Below, piece after piece: positions 14,762-23,093 of a stretch of 39,767 bases of DNA; the stretch's first letter is position 1, and the number at the start of each line of letters is the position of its first letter. A program made the position numbers and the translations under genes. The stretch spans positions 1-39,767 of the forward strand of contig CAZNSG010000023.1 in the NCBI GenBank assembly GCA_964575715.1, read 5' to 3'. The notes under the pieces were generated by a model, which saw nothing but the letters and a program-made list of their open reading frames with translations, was not told the origin of the DNA and did no database searches. The stretch comes from PNAI01 sp964575715 (lineage in GTDB: Bacteria > Pseudomonadota > Alphaproteobacteria > Rhizobiales > Xanthobacteraceae).

Positions 14762-16597
14762 CTAAGAATGTTGAGGAATCTTTTGCGGCGTTGCGGCTGC
14801 TTCCGCTCGACCAAGAACTGGTTTTGCTAAATTTATCTGTTGATCTGCATCGATCGTCGGTGCCGGCTGCAGTGGTGCGGTGTCTTGGTCTGCGAACGGC
14901 GGAGATGCATGTGTCATATCTTCCTGCCGCGGCTTATGGTTCATGCTCGCGCCGCGCCAGCGTTCGATCACGGTGGCGATAAAGTTTCGCTCCATGCTGC
15001 CTTGATGATTGGCCCGTATGATATCTGCGGCACCACGCTTGTGGAGCAGGCCGGCCGGAAGCTCGTTGACTTTGATCCGTGTTGGCAAGGCCACGCCTTC
15101 ACCAAATGCGAGCATTTCGCCAATTCCCATCGACGGCAGGAATGCGAGCAGGTTGGAGCCAGCGTCCGATATGGCTGAGCGTAGCAATGCCTGGTCACGA
15201 TCGTTTGCCATTCGCATTGCAAAGATCGTGCTGCATTGGGAAATAATCGTCGGGTCAAGCTCTGCCGGTCGTTGTGTGACCAGTCCGAGAAAAACTCCGT
15301 ATTTGCGTCCTTCCTTGGCGATACGGGCGATGGCGCGCCGGGTTGGCCCAAAGCCAATTGAATGGTCGGCGGATGCGTAAAGGTGAGCCTCCTCGCAAAC
15401 GAGCAGCAATGGATCTACGCCATCGCTCCAGAGTCCAAAATCGTAGGCCATGCGAAATAAGACGGAAACAACCGCATCGACGACTTCCGCGGGGAAACCC
15501 GCAAGTTGAATGATGGTCATGGGCACGCCATCGGAGGGCAGGCGGAAGATTTGGCTCAAGACTTCACTCATCACGTCGCCGCCGACATTGGCATTGTCAA
15601 ACATGAAGGTGTAACGCGGGTCTCGGCTAATCGTCTCTATGCGCGTAATCAGTCGATGATAAGTCAAACGCGATGAGCGATTTTCAAGACGTCCGAGACG
15701 CTCGTCGATCAGGCTGAGAAGGTCTGCGATTCGATAAGGGACCGGCGTGTCGACCGTAAAGCCCGTCCTTTTTTGGTCTGCTCGCTTGATGCTAAGGCGA
15801 TCCGCTGCCGTTCGATATTGCAGATAATGAGCCTTTGCGAGAGGTATGGTTTCATAAAGAATCTCTATTTCATCCTCGACGCCAGGGCGGCCACTGAAGA
15901 TCACATCAAGCGTTTCTTCAAAATTGAATAGCCAGAATGGCAGCTTTAGATTGCGCGGATTTAGAACCTGAGCATGCTTGCCAAAACATTGACCATATTC
16001 ATTATGCACATCAATCAAGAGGACTCGTAACGCAGACCGTATCTCCATTATTTTCTGTAAAATGAATGCAACTAAACTCGACTTTCCTACGCCGGTGCTG
16101 CCCAGCACGGCAAAGTGCTTGCTCAGCGTTTCATTGACAAGAATGTATGAGTCCACAGAGCTGTCGTGTTGAAGGTGTCCAATATGGATTGTGTTGGAGT
16201 TCGAACCGCCATAAATGATTTGCAATTCATGACGCTCCAGAAGAGTGGCTGCATCCCCGATTGCGGGATATTCGGTCACGCCTTTACGATAGTAAGCAAC
16301 CGCGCCGGTCACGACCTCTCCCATAAGGTCAACGTCCGCGGTGGCGTAATAACCTTGCTCGCGCACCGTTGGGATCGACTGCAGCGAAATATTTGTAATC
16401 ACGCCGATGATCAACGACTTCCCGCTCTGAATCCGCAGGAGTCTGCCGACGGTCGTACGTTCGTCACCGGAATTGGCATCATTGGTCGCAAGGATTCCAA
16501 CACTGGCGTGCGAGCCATTAACGCAAATCACGCGCCCGAGCGGTTTGCCCGCGGTAGAAATTGATTTTGAGTCCATGGAGGGCTTTGCCGCGTCCAT
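14762..16597 (-). CDS. HerA-type hexameric ATPase/translocase (DUF87)
   Basis: The 611-residue protein has a HAS-barrel-like N-terminus (about residues 20-110), a FtsK/HerA ATPase core with Walker A GSTGVGKSS (166-174), LLIDVHNEYG (193-202), Walker B LLLVCEEAHLY (397-407), a conserved arginine stretch RRAIARIAKEGRKYGV (420-435) and the sensor-like TQRPAEL (441-447). A basic and proline-rich tail of about 60 residues follows. HerA proteins form hexamers that pump DNA, usually with the nuclease NurA, or with SIR2 or DUF4297 effectors in phage defence. None of these is in the window; the only co-directional neighbour is the GGDEF/EAL gene. The start at 16597 has a strong AGGAGGA site. The partner and role are therefore open. 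Confidence 0.88.
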   Translation of the reverse strand: MDAAKPSMDSKSISTAGKPLGRVICVNGSHASVGILATNDANSGDERTTVGRLLRIQSGKSLIIGVITNISLQSIPTVREQGYYATADVDLMGEVVTGAVAYYRKGVTEYPAIGDAATLLERHELQIIYGGSNSNTIHIGHLQHDSSVDSYILVNETLSKHFAVLGSTGVGKSSLVAFILQKIMEIRSALRVLLIDVHNEYGQCFGKHAQVLNPRNLKLPFWLFNFEETLDVIFSGRPGVEDEIEILYETIPLAKAHYLQYRTAADRLSIKRADQKRTGFTVDTPVPYRIADLLSLIDERLGRLENRSSRLTYHRLITRIETISRDPRYTFMFDNANVGGDVMSEVLSQIFRLPSDGVPMTIIQLAGFPAEVVDAVVSVLFRMAYDFGLWSDGVDPLLLVCEEAHLYASADHSIGFGPTRRAIARIAKEGRKYGVFLGLVTQRPAELDPTIISQCSTIFAMRMANDRDQALLRSAISDAGSNLLAFLPSMGIGEMLAFGEGVALPTRIKVNELPAGLLHKRGAADIIRANHQGSMERNFIATVIERWRGASMNHKPRQEDMTHASPPFADQDTAPLQPAPTIDADQQINLAKPVLGRAEAAATPQKIPQHS

Positions 16598-16612
16598 GAG
16601 TTTCCTCCTGCT
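16588..16612 (-). promoter_or_regulatory. Strong ribosome binding site deciding the HerA start
   Basis: On the minus strand, GCAGGAGGAAACTC directly precedes the ATG at 16597. The AGGAGGA core is complementary to the 16S tail at good spacing, which selects this start over the long open frame upstream that would overlap chvG. Confidence 0.7.
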
Positions 16613-16856
16613 ATAGGGTCGAAACAGACTTCCGGCCTGTATCTGAATTGATGCGACACTATCGATGAAAATTGTAAATTCAGTTAAATGCAGCCAATTG
16701 GGATAATTAACAAAACATTGAATGAAACGCTCAAATACGTTGTTATTCTTGGTGAGTCGCAGTATTTGCGACAGTTCAACGCTGATATCGCGCCTTAAAT
16801 TTGAAACAAGCTGTGCCTTGGTCAATATCCGCTTACCGCGACAGGGCCTCGCACGC

Positions 16857-18767
16857 TCATATCGCGGGCAGCCGCAGCACAAAGCGGGCGCCCAGAACGG
16901 GAGGCGGTTCGCCTTCGCCGCCGGCGATGCCGGTTCGGTTTTCCGCCCATAGCAGGCCATCGTGCGCTTCGACGATCTGCTTGGAGATCGAAAGTCCAAG
17001 CCCGGAATTCTGTCCAAAGCCCTGGTGCGGCCGATCAGTGTAGAAGCGTTCGAAGATTTTTTCGAGCGAATCCGGCCGAATGCCTGGACCATCGTCGTCG
17101 ACGATGATTTCGACTTTGTCCTTGTGCCGGCGGCAGACGATGCGCACCGTGCCGCCGGGCGGCGAGAACGAGCGGCCATTGTCGATCAGATTGTTGATCA
17201 CCTGGCCAAGCCGGGAATCGTGACCTGGCACCACGAAGGCTTTCAAGCTGGCGCCCTCGAAGGCGAGCGTTACGTTGGCGCCATCGTCACTGCGCATCTC
17301 ATTCTGCATGGTCACCACTGTGGTGAGCAGCTTGGTCAAGTCGACCGGGCCGATCTCATGGCGTTGCAACTCGGCGTCGAGACGGCTCGCCTCGGAGATA
17401 TCGGAAATCAGGCGGTCGAGCCGTCTGACGTCATGCTGGATCACGGCGAGAAGCCGCGCGTGACTCTCCGGCGTCTTGGCAAGCGGGAGGGTCTCGACCG
17501 CTGAGCGCAGCGAGGTCAGCGGATTCTTCAACTCATGCGCGACATCGGCGGCAAAGCTTTCGATCGCTTCGATGCGGCTATAGAGCGCGCTGGTCATATC
17601 GCGCAGCGTGCCCGAAAGATGCCCGATCTCGTCGTGCCGTGCGGTGAAGTCGGGGATTTCGACGCGCGAACGGATGCGGCGGCGCACGTGTTCCGCGCTG
17701 TCGGCCAGCCTGCGCATCGGACCCGCGATGGTGCCGGCGAGCAGCACCGAGAGCAGCACCATGACGCTGGTTGCGATCAGGAACACCTTGATGATCGCAA
17801 GCCGCTCGTTCTCGACCGCTTCGTTGATGTCGCCGCCGCGCGTGGACAACAGCAGCGCACCGCGCACCGCGCGGAAGCTCTGCACCGGCACCGCCACCGA
17901 AATGATCACCTCGTCGCGTTCATCGACGCGCACCATGCTGCTGGTCTTGGCTCCGGCAAGCGCCTGTGCCACTTCCGGATAATCCTTGCCGGCGTTTGGC
18001 CCCAGCTCGCGGTAGAGCGGAAGATCGCCACGGTTGAGCCAGGTCTTCACCGCGTTCCACGTACGTCTGAACACGCCGAGCTGGTCATTGCTCGGCGGCG
18101 GCAGATCCAGACGCAGAATCTCGCCGGGGACGAACACATCGCGGCTGTCGATGATGAGCGAGCCATTGAGGTCATAGATTCGCGCCCGGGTCTTGGTCGG
18201 CGTAATCAGCCGATGCAGCACCCGCGCGACCCGTTCCGGATTGATGGTAAATTGGTATCCAGAGATTCCTTCGTCGGTCGGCCCATAGGTTTCGCCGGGT
18301 CGCAACTCGAGCGGGCGATCCTGATCGAAGAAGCTATAGTCACTGTCGGTGGCGGCGGCGCTGGCGATGGCGTTGGCGATGATCTCGCCTTGCACCTCAA
18401 GGCTCTCCACGTGCGCCTCGATCAGGCCGGCGCGAAAATGCGACAATTGAAGAATGCCGACGACCAGCGCCACCAGGCCAGCGACGTTGAGGATGACGAT
18501 GCGCCGCGTAAGGCTGGAGAAAATATGGCCGACGGAAAACAGCCACACGCGCTGCGCCGCGCTCGCCAGTCCCCCATCCTTTTGATCGCGGGGCTCCGGT
18601 TTGAGCCCAGTTTCCGGCAGGCTGCGCTCGGCGCGATCGTGCCGTTCGTCGGGACGGGAGGTTCCGGCGGCGTCCGGCGGGGTCTTGATAGTTCGATCGA
18701 GCACGTGGTTGCTGCCGTGTTTGAACTGCCCAGCGCGTGCCGCTCTTTTAGCATATTTGGCGAGCAC
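16857..18767 (-). CDS. chvG: Sensor histidine kinase ChvG
   Basis: The 636-residue kinase has an N-terminal membrane helix (RIVILNVAGLVALVVGILQL, about residues 90-110), a periplasmic sensor of about 190 residues, a second helix (KVFLIATSVMVLLSVLLAGT), HAMP, a HisKA phosphorylation site FAADVAHELKNPLTSLRSAV, and ATPase boxes NLIDNGRSFSP, VDDDGPGIRP and GLGLSISKQIVEAH. The sensor start SHFRAGLIEAHVESLEVQGE is typical of the ChvG/ExoS family, which responds to acid or envelope stress through ChvI in Rhizobiales. The start is a GTG at 18767. Unusually, chvI is not adjacent; three unrelated genes lie between them. The hprK-type gene that often follows chvG is also absent, replaced here by HerA after 259 bases with no gene I can see. 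Confidence 0.92.
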   Translation of the reverse strand: MLAKYAKRAARAGQFKHGSNHVLDRTIKTPPDAAGTSRPDERHDRAERSLPETGLKPEPRDQKDGGLASAAQRVWLFSVGHIFSSLTRRIVILNVAGLVALVVGILQLSHFRAGLIEAHVESLEVQGEIIANAIASAAATDSDYSFFDQDRPLELRPGETYGPTDEGISGYQFTINPERVARVLHRLITPTKTRARIYDLNGSLIIDSRDVFVPGEILRLDLPPPSNDQLGVFRRTWNAVKTWLNRGDLPLYRELGPNAGKDYPEVAQALAGAKTSSMVRVDERDEVIISVAVPVQSFRAVRGALLLSTRGGDINEAVENERLAIIKVFLIATSVMVLLSVLLAGTIAGPMRRLADSAEHVRRRIRSRVEIPDFTARHDEIGHLSGTLRDMTSALYSRIEAIESFAADVAHELKNPLTSLRSAVETLPLAKTPESHARLLAVIQHDVRRLDRLISDISEASRLDAELQRHEIGPVDLTKLLTTVVTMQNEMRSDDGANVTLAFEGASLKAFVVPGHDSRLGQVINNLIDNGRSFSPPGGTVRIVCRRHKDKVEIIVDDDGPGIRPDSLEKIFERFYTDRPHQGFGQNSGLGLSISKQIVEAHDGLLWAENRTGIAGGEGEPPPVLGARFVLRLPAI

Positions 18768-19035
18768 GGGCGCGAGACTCTAGCATAGCTCGTGGAACGG
18801 ATTAGCCCTCGGGTCTGCGCGGAGCTTGTCATCGGGCGACGCCATAGCAGGCGCAGCCTGCGTACACTTGTCTGCGATGCGCCGACCCGTTGGCACGGAC
18901 CAAGGGTAAATTCCGCGTAATCCGCCAATCCAGCGGCCCTTTGAGCTACGATCAGCAATGCAAACAGCCGAACGAGGCGGTGCATTAGGAGGTCGCTCTA
19001 GCGTCTGGTGCGAACTCGGCGGCTTGCGCTCAGAG

Positions 19036-20526
19036 CTAATCGGAGAACATTTTCTTGTAATGGCGGTACCAATCGCTTTGGAAGACCTCGCTCGGATCGT
19101 AGCGCCGCTTGAGGCGCAGGAACTCCGCCATTAGCGGGTAGCACTTTTCGACTTGCTGGCGGCTCGCCCACCGGTGGTAGGTGAGGAAGTAGCTGCCGCC
19201 GAACTCGATGGCACGGTCGATAAGTCGGCGAAAGTTGTCGGCCGCCTTGCGCAGGCCGCTCTCATCATGATCCACGTGCAGATTCATAACGGTGCAGACC
19301 CACGGTTCTCGCGCCCAGGCGAGCATGCTTTCATCATCTTTCTCGATGAGACGGATCGTCCCGTAAATGAGCTGCGCACCGTATTGTCTGAAGTCCGCGC
19401 GCACGGCGCCGAGAAACGAGGCGAGCGCGGTGCGCGGCACATAGAGTTCGGTGATCATTTCCGTGCCCTTGACCTTGGCTTGGAGCCGGCGGTCAAGATC
19501 CTCGTGGTAATTGTCGAGATAGAGGCTCATCTGGTGCGTATCGGACCAGTACCGCTGCCCCGAGGTCGAAAGATAATACGCCACATACGTCTCGTAGGCG
19601 CGGCGGGTATCGGCGTGGGACATGTAATAGAGCTCGCGCCAGTGTGCCTCCCCAAGTTCCTTGGCTTCGGTTGGCATTGGTGTATCCGGCGGAAGCGGTC
19701 GATAGCAGGAGAACACGCCCTTCTTTAGGAAGTCGTCCGAACTGGCATCGGTCGAAAATTGACAATCGCCGTAAACAAAGCCCTCGGCAATGTGCCGGTC
19801 GAAGGCCTGCATGAGCTCGTCGGTGTCTATGACCTGCACGATGCGTTCGAGCTTGGTGCGCGGCATCAGACGAAGCCGCACGCGTGTGACGACGCCGAAG
19901 AGGCCATAACCGCCAATCGCCAGGCGGAAAAGTTCACGGTTCTGGGTGCGGCTGCAGGTTCGCAGCGTTCCTTCCCCATCCATGATCGTGAATGCCTCGA
20001 CATCGCCGATGAACGGCTGGAGCTTGAGGCCGCGGCCGTGAATGTTGGCCCCAAGCGCGCCGCCGAGCGTCAGCCGATCGGCCCCGGTCTGCTTCTGAAC
20101 GATACCCCATTGCCGAGACCGGCCTTTCTGCATGGCGATGAGGCGTCGGACCAGTTCGGGCCATTGAATGCCGGCATCGGCTTCGACGATGCCGAGCTTC
20201 GCATCGAGGCGAAGTTCGCGTTTCATCGGGCGCGTGTCGATCATCACCGTCCCGCTGGCGAATTGTTGGCCGCCCATGGCATGACGGCCACCCGCAATCG
20301 AAATCGCCTTTCCGTCGCGCCGGGCGGCTCTGATCGCTCGCCGTAATGCCGCCTCGGAATCGACGGCAACAACACGGTGAACGCGGGTCTGATTGAGCTG
20401 AGAATGGATGTCGTTGACCAATGTGCCTGCGCTTTGTGCGCTGGCCATTCCCGAGACGTAAGGCAAGAAGGCAAGACCGGTTCCGGCCTGGACCGCACCG
20501 TTTAAGAAGTCGCGTCGTGTTCGCAT
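19036..20526 (-). CDS. Tat-exported FAD-binding (PCMH-type) oxidase
   Basis: The 496-residue protein begins with a twin-arginine signal (MRTRRDFLNGAVQAG, then a hydrophobic stretch ending near ASAQSA), so it is probably folded with FAD before export. The FAD-binding PCMH domain follows: AISIAGGRHAMGGQQFASGT (about residues 74-93), VEADAGIQWPELV and LTLGGALGANIHGRG. The histidine in GGRHAMGG may be the covalent flavin attachment site, as in related oxidases. The C-terminal part ends with RRYDPSEVFQSDWYRHY, like the berberine/aldonolactone oxidase tails. The substrate is unknown. The start overlaps the end of the upstream membrane-protein gene by 25 bases, so the three genes 21676-19036 are one operon inserted between chvI and chvG. 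Confidence 0.85.
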   Translation of the reverse strand: MRTRRDFLNGAVQAGTGLAFLPYVSGMASAQSAGTLVNDIHSQLNQTRVHRVVAVDSEAALRRAIRAARRDGKAISIAGGRHAMGGQQFASGTVMIDTRPMKRELRLDAKLGIVEADAGIQWPELVRRLIAMQKGRSRQWGIVQKQTGADRLTLGGALGANIHGRGLKLQPFIGDVEAFTIMDGEGTLRTCSRTQNRELFRLAIGGYGLFGVVTRVRLRLMPRTKLERIVQVIDTDELMQAFDRHIAEGFVYGDCQFSTDASSDDFLKKGVFSCYRPLPPDTPMPTEAKELGEAHWRELYYMSHADTRRAYETYVAYYLSTSGQRYWSDTHQMSLYLDNYHEDLDRRLQAKVKGTEMITELYVPRTALASFLGAVRADFRQYGAQLIYGTIRLIEKDDESMLAWAREPWVCTVMNLHVDHDESGLRKAADNFRRLIDRAIEFGGSYFLTYHRWASRQQVEKCYPLMAEFLRLKRRYDPSEVFQSDWYRHYKKMFSD

Positions 20527-21164
20527 GCAGCCTCCCGCGAAAGCCCCCAGGCCGCCGAGAAAATTAGCAGAAGGGCGGCGGCCTGGACGAGATGATAGAG
20601 CGCATTGTGAGTCAAACCCAGGGAGACGAGGCCCGTCTCGGATTGCTGGATTGCGGCCGCGGCGAAAGACAGAGCCAAACCGGCGATCCCAGCCACGAGA
20701 TAGTTCCCGTGGCGCCGAAGATAGGTCAGCACGAAAGCAATGAGCAGAAAGACCGCCGCCGGCATGTAGTAGACGATCGCGACGGCAAAGGACTGGCTGA
20801 GAAACAGAACTGTCGCCGCGTACATGGCGAACGACGACCCGGCGAGAACCGAAACGCGTTTCGCGGCGCTCTTGGAGAAAAGCAAGCGGGCTCCGATGGC
20901 CCAGGCCGAGAGCGCGGTGATGCCGATCACGAGGAGGGTAGCGTTCCAAGTGACGCGGTAGATCGTCGACTGAATATCAGGGAGGAAGCCGTGTGTGATC
21001 CCGCCAAGGAGCGCGCCAATGCCTAACGCTGCAAAGAAGATCACGAACCACCTGCGCAACGGCCTACCAGCCGGGGCGCGCCAGTGCAGCCATGCGGCCA
21101 TGCCGGCACATTCGATGGCAAGACCGAAGTCGGTCAACGCGACGTCGGGCTCCAGCAGGGTCAC
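20502..21164 (-). CDS. Seven-helix membrane protein of unknown function
   Basis: The 220-residue product starts at a GTG whose last two bases lie in the upstream gene's stop (GTGA, 21161-21164). It has about seven hydrophobic helices (for example FVIFFAALGIGALLGGITHG and NATLLVIGITALSAWAIGA) and histidines at helix ends (WLHW, GITHGFLP, THNALYHLVQAA) that could bind heme or metal. I do not recognise the family with confidence. It is coupled on both sides, to the first membrane protein and to the Tat-exported FAD oxidase, so a role as membrane anchor or electron acceptor for the oxidase is a reasonable inference only. Confidence 0.75.
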   Translation of the reverse strand: MTLLEPDVALTDFGLAIECAGMAAWLHWRAPAGRPLRRWFVIFFAALGIGALLGGITHGFLPDIQSTIYRVTWNATLLVIGITALSAWAIGARLLFSKSAAKRVSVLAGSSFAMYAATVLFLSQSFAVAIVYYMPAAVFLLIAFVLTYLRRHGNYLVAGIAGLALSFAAAAIQQSETGLVSLGLTHNALYHLVQAAALLLIFSAAWGLSREAACEHDATS

Positions 21165-21676
21165 GGCGCCGGCCTCTGTGCCAAGGCCGAGGCGCGCCAC
21201 ACCAGATAGTGGCCAAGCGTGAAGATGAAAGCCGCCAGCACGAAATGGAACCAGATCGGTATGGTCCCTATGAACCAACGCAGCTCGGGGTGCGGGACTA
21301 TGGTCATGACATAGCGCACGAACATGGCGAGGAAATAAATGCAGCCGAGCACCTTCAAAATGGCGCCCGTGCGCGGGCTCAGATCAACGAAGTAGCCGTT
21401 GCCGCGCGCGAAATGGCGAACGATCTTGAGCATGAGGACGATCATCGCGATCTGCACCGGCAGGAGCAGCGAATACGGCAGGAGCCCAGAGAACCATTGT
21501 TCGAAAGGTGGCAGGATGCTGACTTCGCGGACGCCAACCAGAATCTGTCCCGCGACCCGCAAAACGAATAGGAGCGTGATCGACCCCAGCAAAAGTGGGT
21601 AGCGAAGGGGAACGTGCCTAGCGACCTGTAACGGCAACAATGTCAGCCCCTCACGGTCCCCTCGAACTTGCCGCAT
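21161..21676 (-). CDS. Four-helix membrane protein of unknown function
   Basis: The 171-residue protein has four clear hydrophobic segments (YPLLLGSITLLFVLRVAGQI, LLPYSLLLPVQIAMIVLMLK, LKVLGCIYFLAMFVRYVMTI and IWFHFVLAAFIFTLGHYLVW), with an acidic/aromatic loop between the first two. Histidines occur in the last helix (FHF, GHY) and after the second (RHFARG). It is the first gene of the three-gene operon ending with the FAD oxidase, and its stop overlaps the next gene's GTG start. I placed the start at the ATG 21676, with GGAG 12 bases upstream; a TTG at 21694 would add six residues. No family is recognised. Confidence 0.75.
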   Translation of the reverse strand: MRQVRGDREGLTLLPLQVARHVPLRYPLLLGSITLLFVLRVAGQILVGVREVSILPPFEQWFSGLLPYSLLLPVQIAMIVLMLKIVRHFARGNGYFVDLSPRTGAILKVLGCIYFLAMFVRYVMTIVPHPELRWFIGTIPIWFHFVLAAFIFTLGHYLVWRASALAQRPAP

Positions 21677-22176
21677 GAGTCCGAGGTACTCCAATCATGG
21701 TGCGCTCGTCTACGATCATGCTCCCGCCGTCAACGACTCGTTTAGCGGCAAAGGATTGTCGTCTTGATCGTCAAGTCGCGTGGCGCTCTGATGGGTGGCG
21801 GCCGGCTTCGATTTCCGTGTGTTGAATTTGGTGGTGCCGGTTCTTCACAACGAGGTCTGCTCACGACCCGACTCGGACCGGCCGAGATGTCCGCTCTCCA
21901 GTCGCAATCAGGGGCTAAGCGGACCATGAGTAAGCCGCAAGCAGCAGGCTCAAATGATGATACCAACACTCGCAATGTCTGACTCATCATGCTCGCGCTT
22001 GCTCGCCTCGCTCGCGCTCCGGCGCAGCGGGTCGCGGGCATCTACATGTTAATCGCGATTCGAATCAAAGACGTGGATGGCCGTGACAAGCACGGCCATG
22101 ACGTAGAGAGAGGTCGGTCGCAACGAAGGTTGATATGCGTACGCGGCCTGGCATAGAGCACGGCAAACCGCTTCGG
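21677..22176. other. Intergenic region between chvI and the oxidase operon
   Basis: This 500-base gap contains no gene I can support. It includes an inverted repeat (22077-22099) and a sequence at 21960-21976 resembling the terminal repeat of the 30011-30220 element. The promoter of the oxidase operon should lie here, but no convincing boxes are seen. Confidence 0.5.
22077..22099. terminator. Hairpin downstream of chvI
   Basis: ATGGCCGTG (22077-22085) and CACGGCCAT (22091-22099) form a perfect 9-bp stem with a 5-base loop, about 80 bases past the chvI stop. There is no clear U-tract, so it may be a Rho-assisted terminator or only a transcript-stabilising hairpin. Confidence 0.4.
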
Positions 22177-22875
22177 TCACAATTCCTTGAAACGGTAACC
22201 GACGCCGTAGAGCGTCTCGATCATATCGAAATCGTTATCGACCACCTTGAATTTCTTGCGCAGCCGCTTGATGTGGCTGTCGATGGTGCGGTCGTCGACA
22301 TAGACTTGGTCGTCGTAGGCGGCATCCATCAGCGCGTTGCGGCTCTTGACCACGCCGGCGCGGGCGGCGAGCGCCTGCAGGATCAGAAACTCGGTGACGG
22401 TGAGCGTGACCGGCTCGCCCTTCCAGGTGCAGGTGTGGCGCTCGGGATCCATGCGCAGGAGTCCGCGCTCGATCGCCTTGGCATCGGTCTCCTTGGGTGC
22501 GTTGCTGTCCTTGGGCGTGACGCGCCGCAACACCGATTTCACCCGCTCGACCAAGAGGCGCTGCGAAAACGGTTTGCGAATGAAGTCGTCGGCGCCCATC
22601 TTGAGCCCGAACAGCTCGTCGATTTCTTCATCCTTGGAGGTGAGAAAGATCACCGGCACGTCGGACTTCTGCCGCAACCGGCGCAGCAGTTCCATGCCGT
22701 CCATGCGCGGCATCTTGATATCGAGGATGGCAAGGTCCGGCGGCGAAGTCTTGAAGCCTTCGAGCGCGGAGGCGCCGTCGGTATAGGTCATGATCCGGTA
22801 GCCCTCGGCTTCGAGGGCGATGGATACCGATGTCAGGATGTTGCGATCGTCGTCGACGAGAGCGATGGTCGGCAT
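22177..22875 (-). CDS. chvI: Response regulator ChvI
   Basis: The 232-residue OmpR-family regulator has a receiver with the acid pocket ALVDDDRN, phospho-acceptor aspartate at residue 52 (LAILDIKMPRMDG), LTSKDEEIDELFGLKMGADD and lysine 101 in RKPFS. A winged-helix domain follows (LTVTEFLILQALA, then VDDRTIDSHIKRLRKKF and IETLYGVGYRFKE). The LTSKDEEIDELFGLKMGADD segment is characteristic of ChvI. It pairs with ChvG to control envelope, acid-response and carbon-metabolism genes, including pckA in some Rhizobiales. Here the partner gene starts 3.4 kb downstream, so the usual chvI-chvG operon is split. It is divergent from the HugZ-like gene, with 218 bases between them. Confidence 0.95.
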   Translation of the reverse strand: MPTIALVDDDRNILTSVSIALEAEGYRIMTYTDGASALEGFKTSPPDLAILDIKMPRMDGMELLRRLRQKSDVPVIFLTSKDEEIDELFGLKMGADDFIRKPFSQRLLVERVKSVLRRVTPKDSNAPKETDAKAIERGLLRMDPERHTCTWKGEPVTLTVTEFLILQALAARAGVVKSRNALMDAAYDDQVYVDDRTIDSHIKRLRKKFKVVDNDFDMIETLYGVGYRFKEL

Positions 22876-23093
22876 GTACCTTGTTCCGCTGACGGTTCAA
22901 TCCAGTGTCTTTGAAGCCTGCAAAGCGGGGCCGAAATGTGACGGCCCTTCGACAAATACGTGATTTGTCAATTCGTTGATGATCATAGCGGCCAAGACGC
23001 CCCTTCGTCCATGTAGCGTTTCAAGAAACTTTTGGCTAGGACTCAGCCGGTATATCGCCGGCACACCGGCTCGATCTAATCTGGTCGCGAACG

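Noticed and set aside
14762..16597. HerA as part of a known HerA-SIR2, HerA-DUF4297 or HerA-NurA system
   Set aside because: No SIR2, DUF4297 or NurA-like gene is present on either side within the window.
18422..18985. Minus-strand frame with a signal-like N-terminus (MHRLVRLFALLIVAQRAAG)
   Set aside because: Most of it lies out of frame inside chvG, and the start has no ribosome site; the hydrophobic beginning is probably chance.
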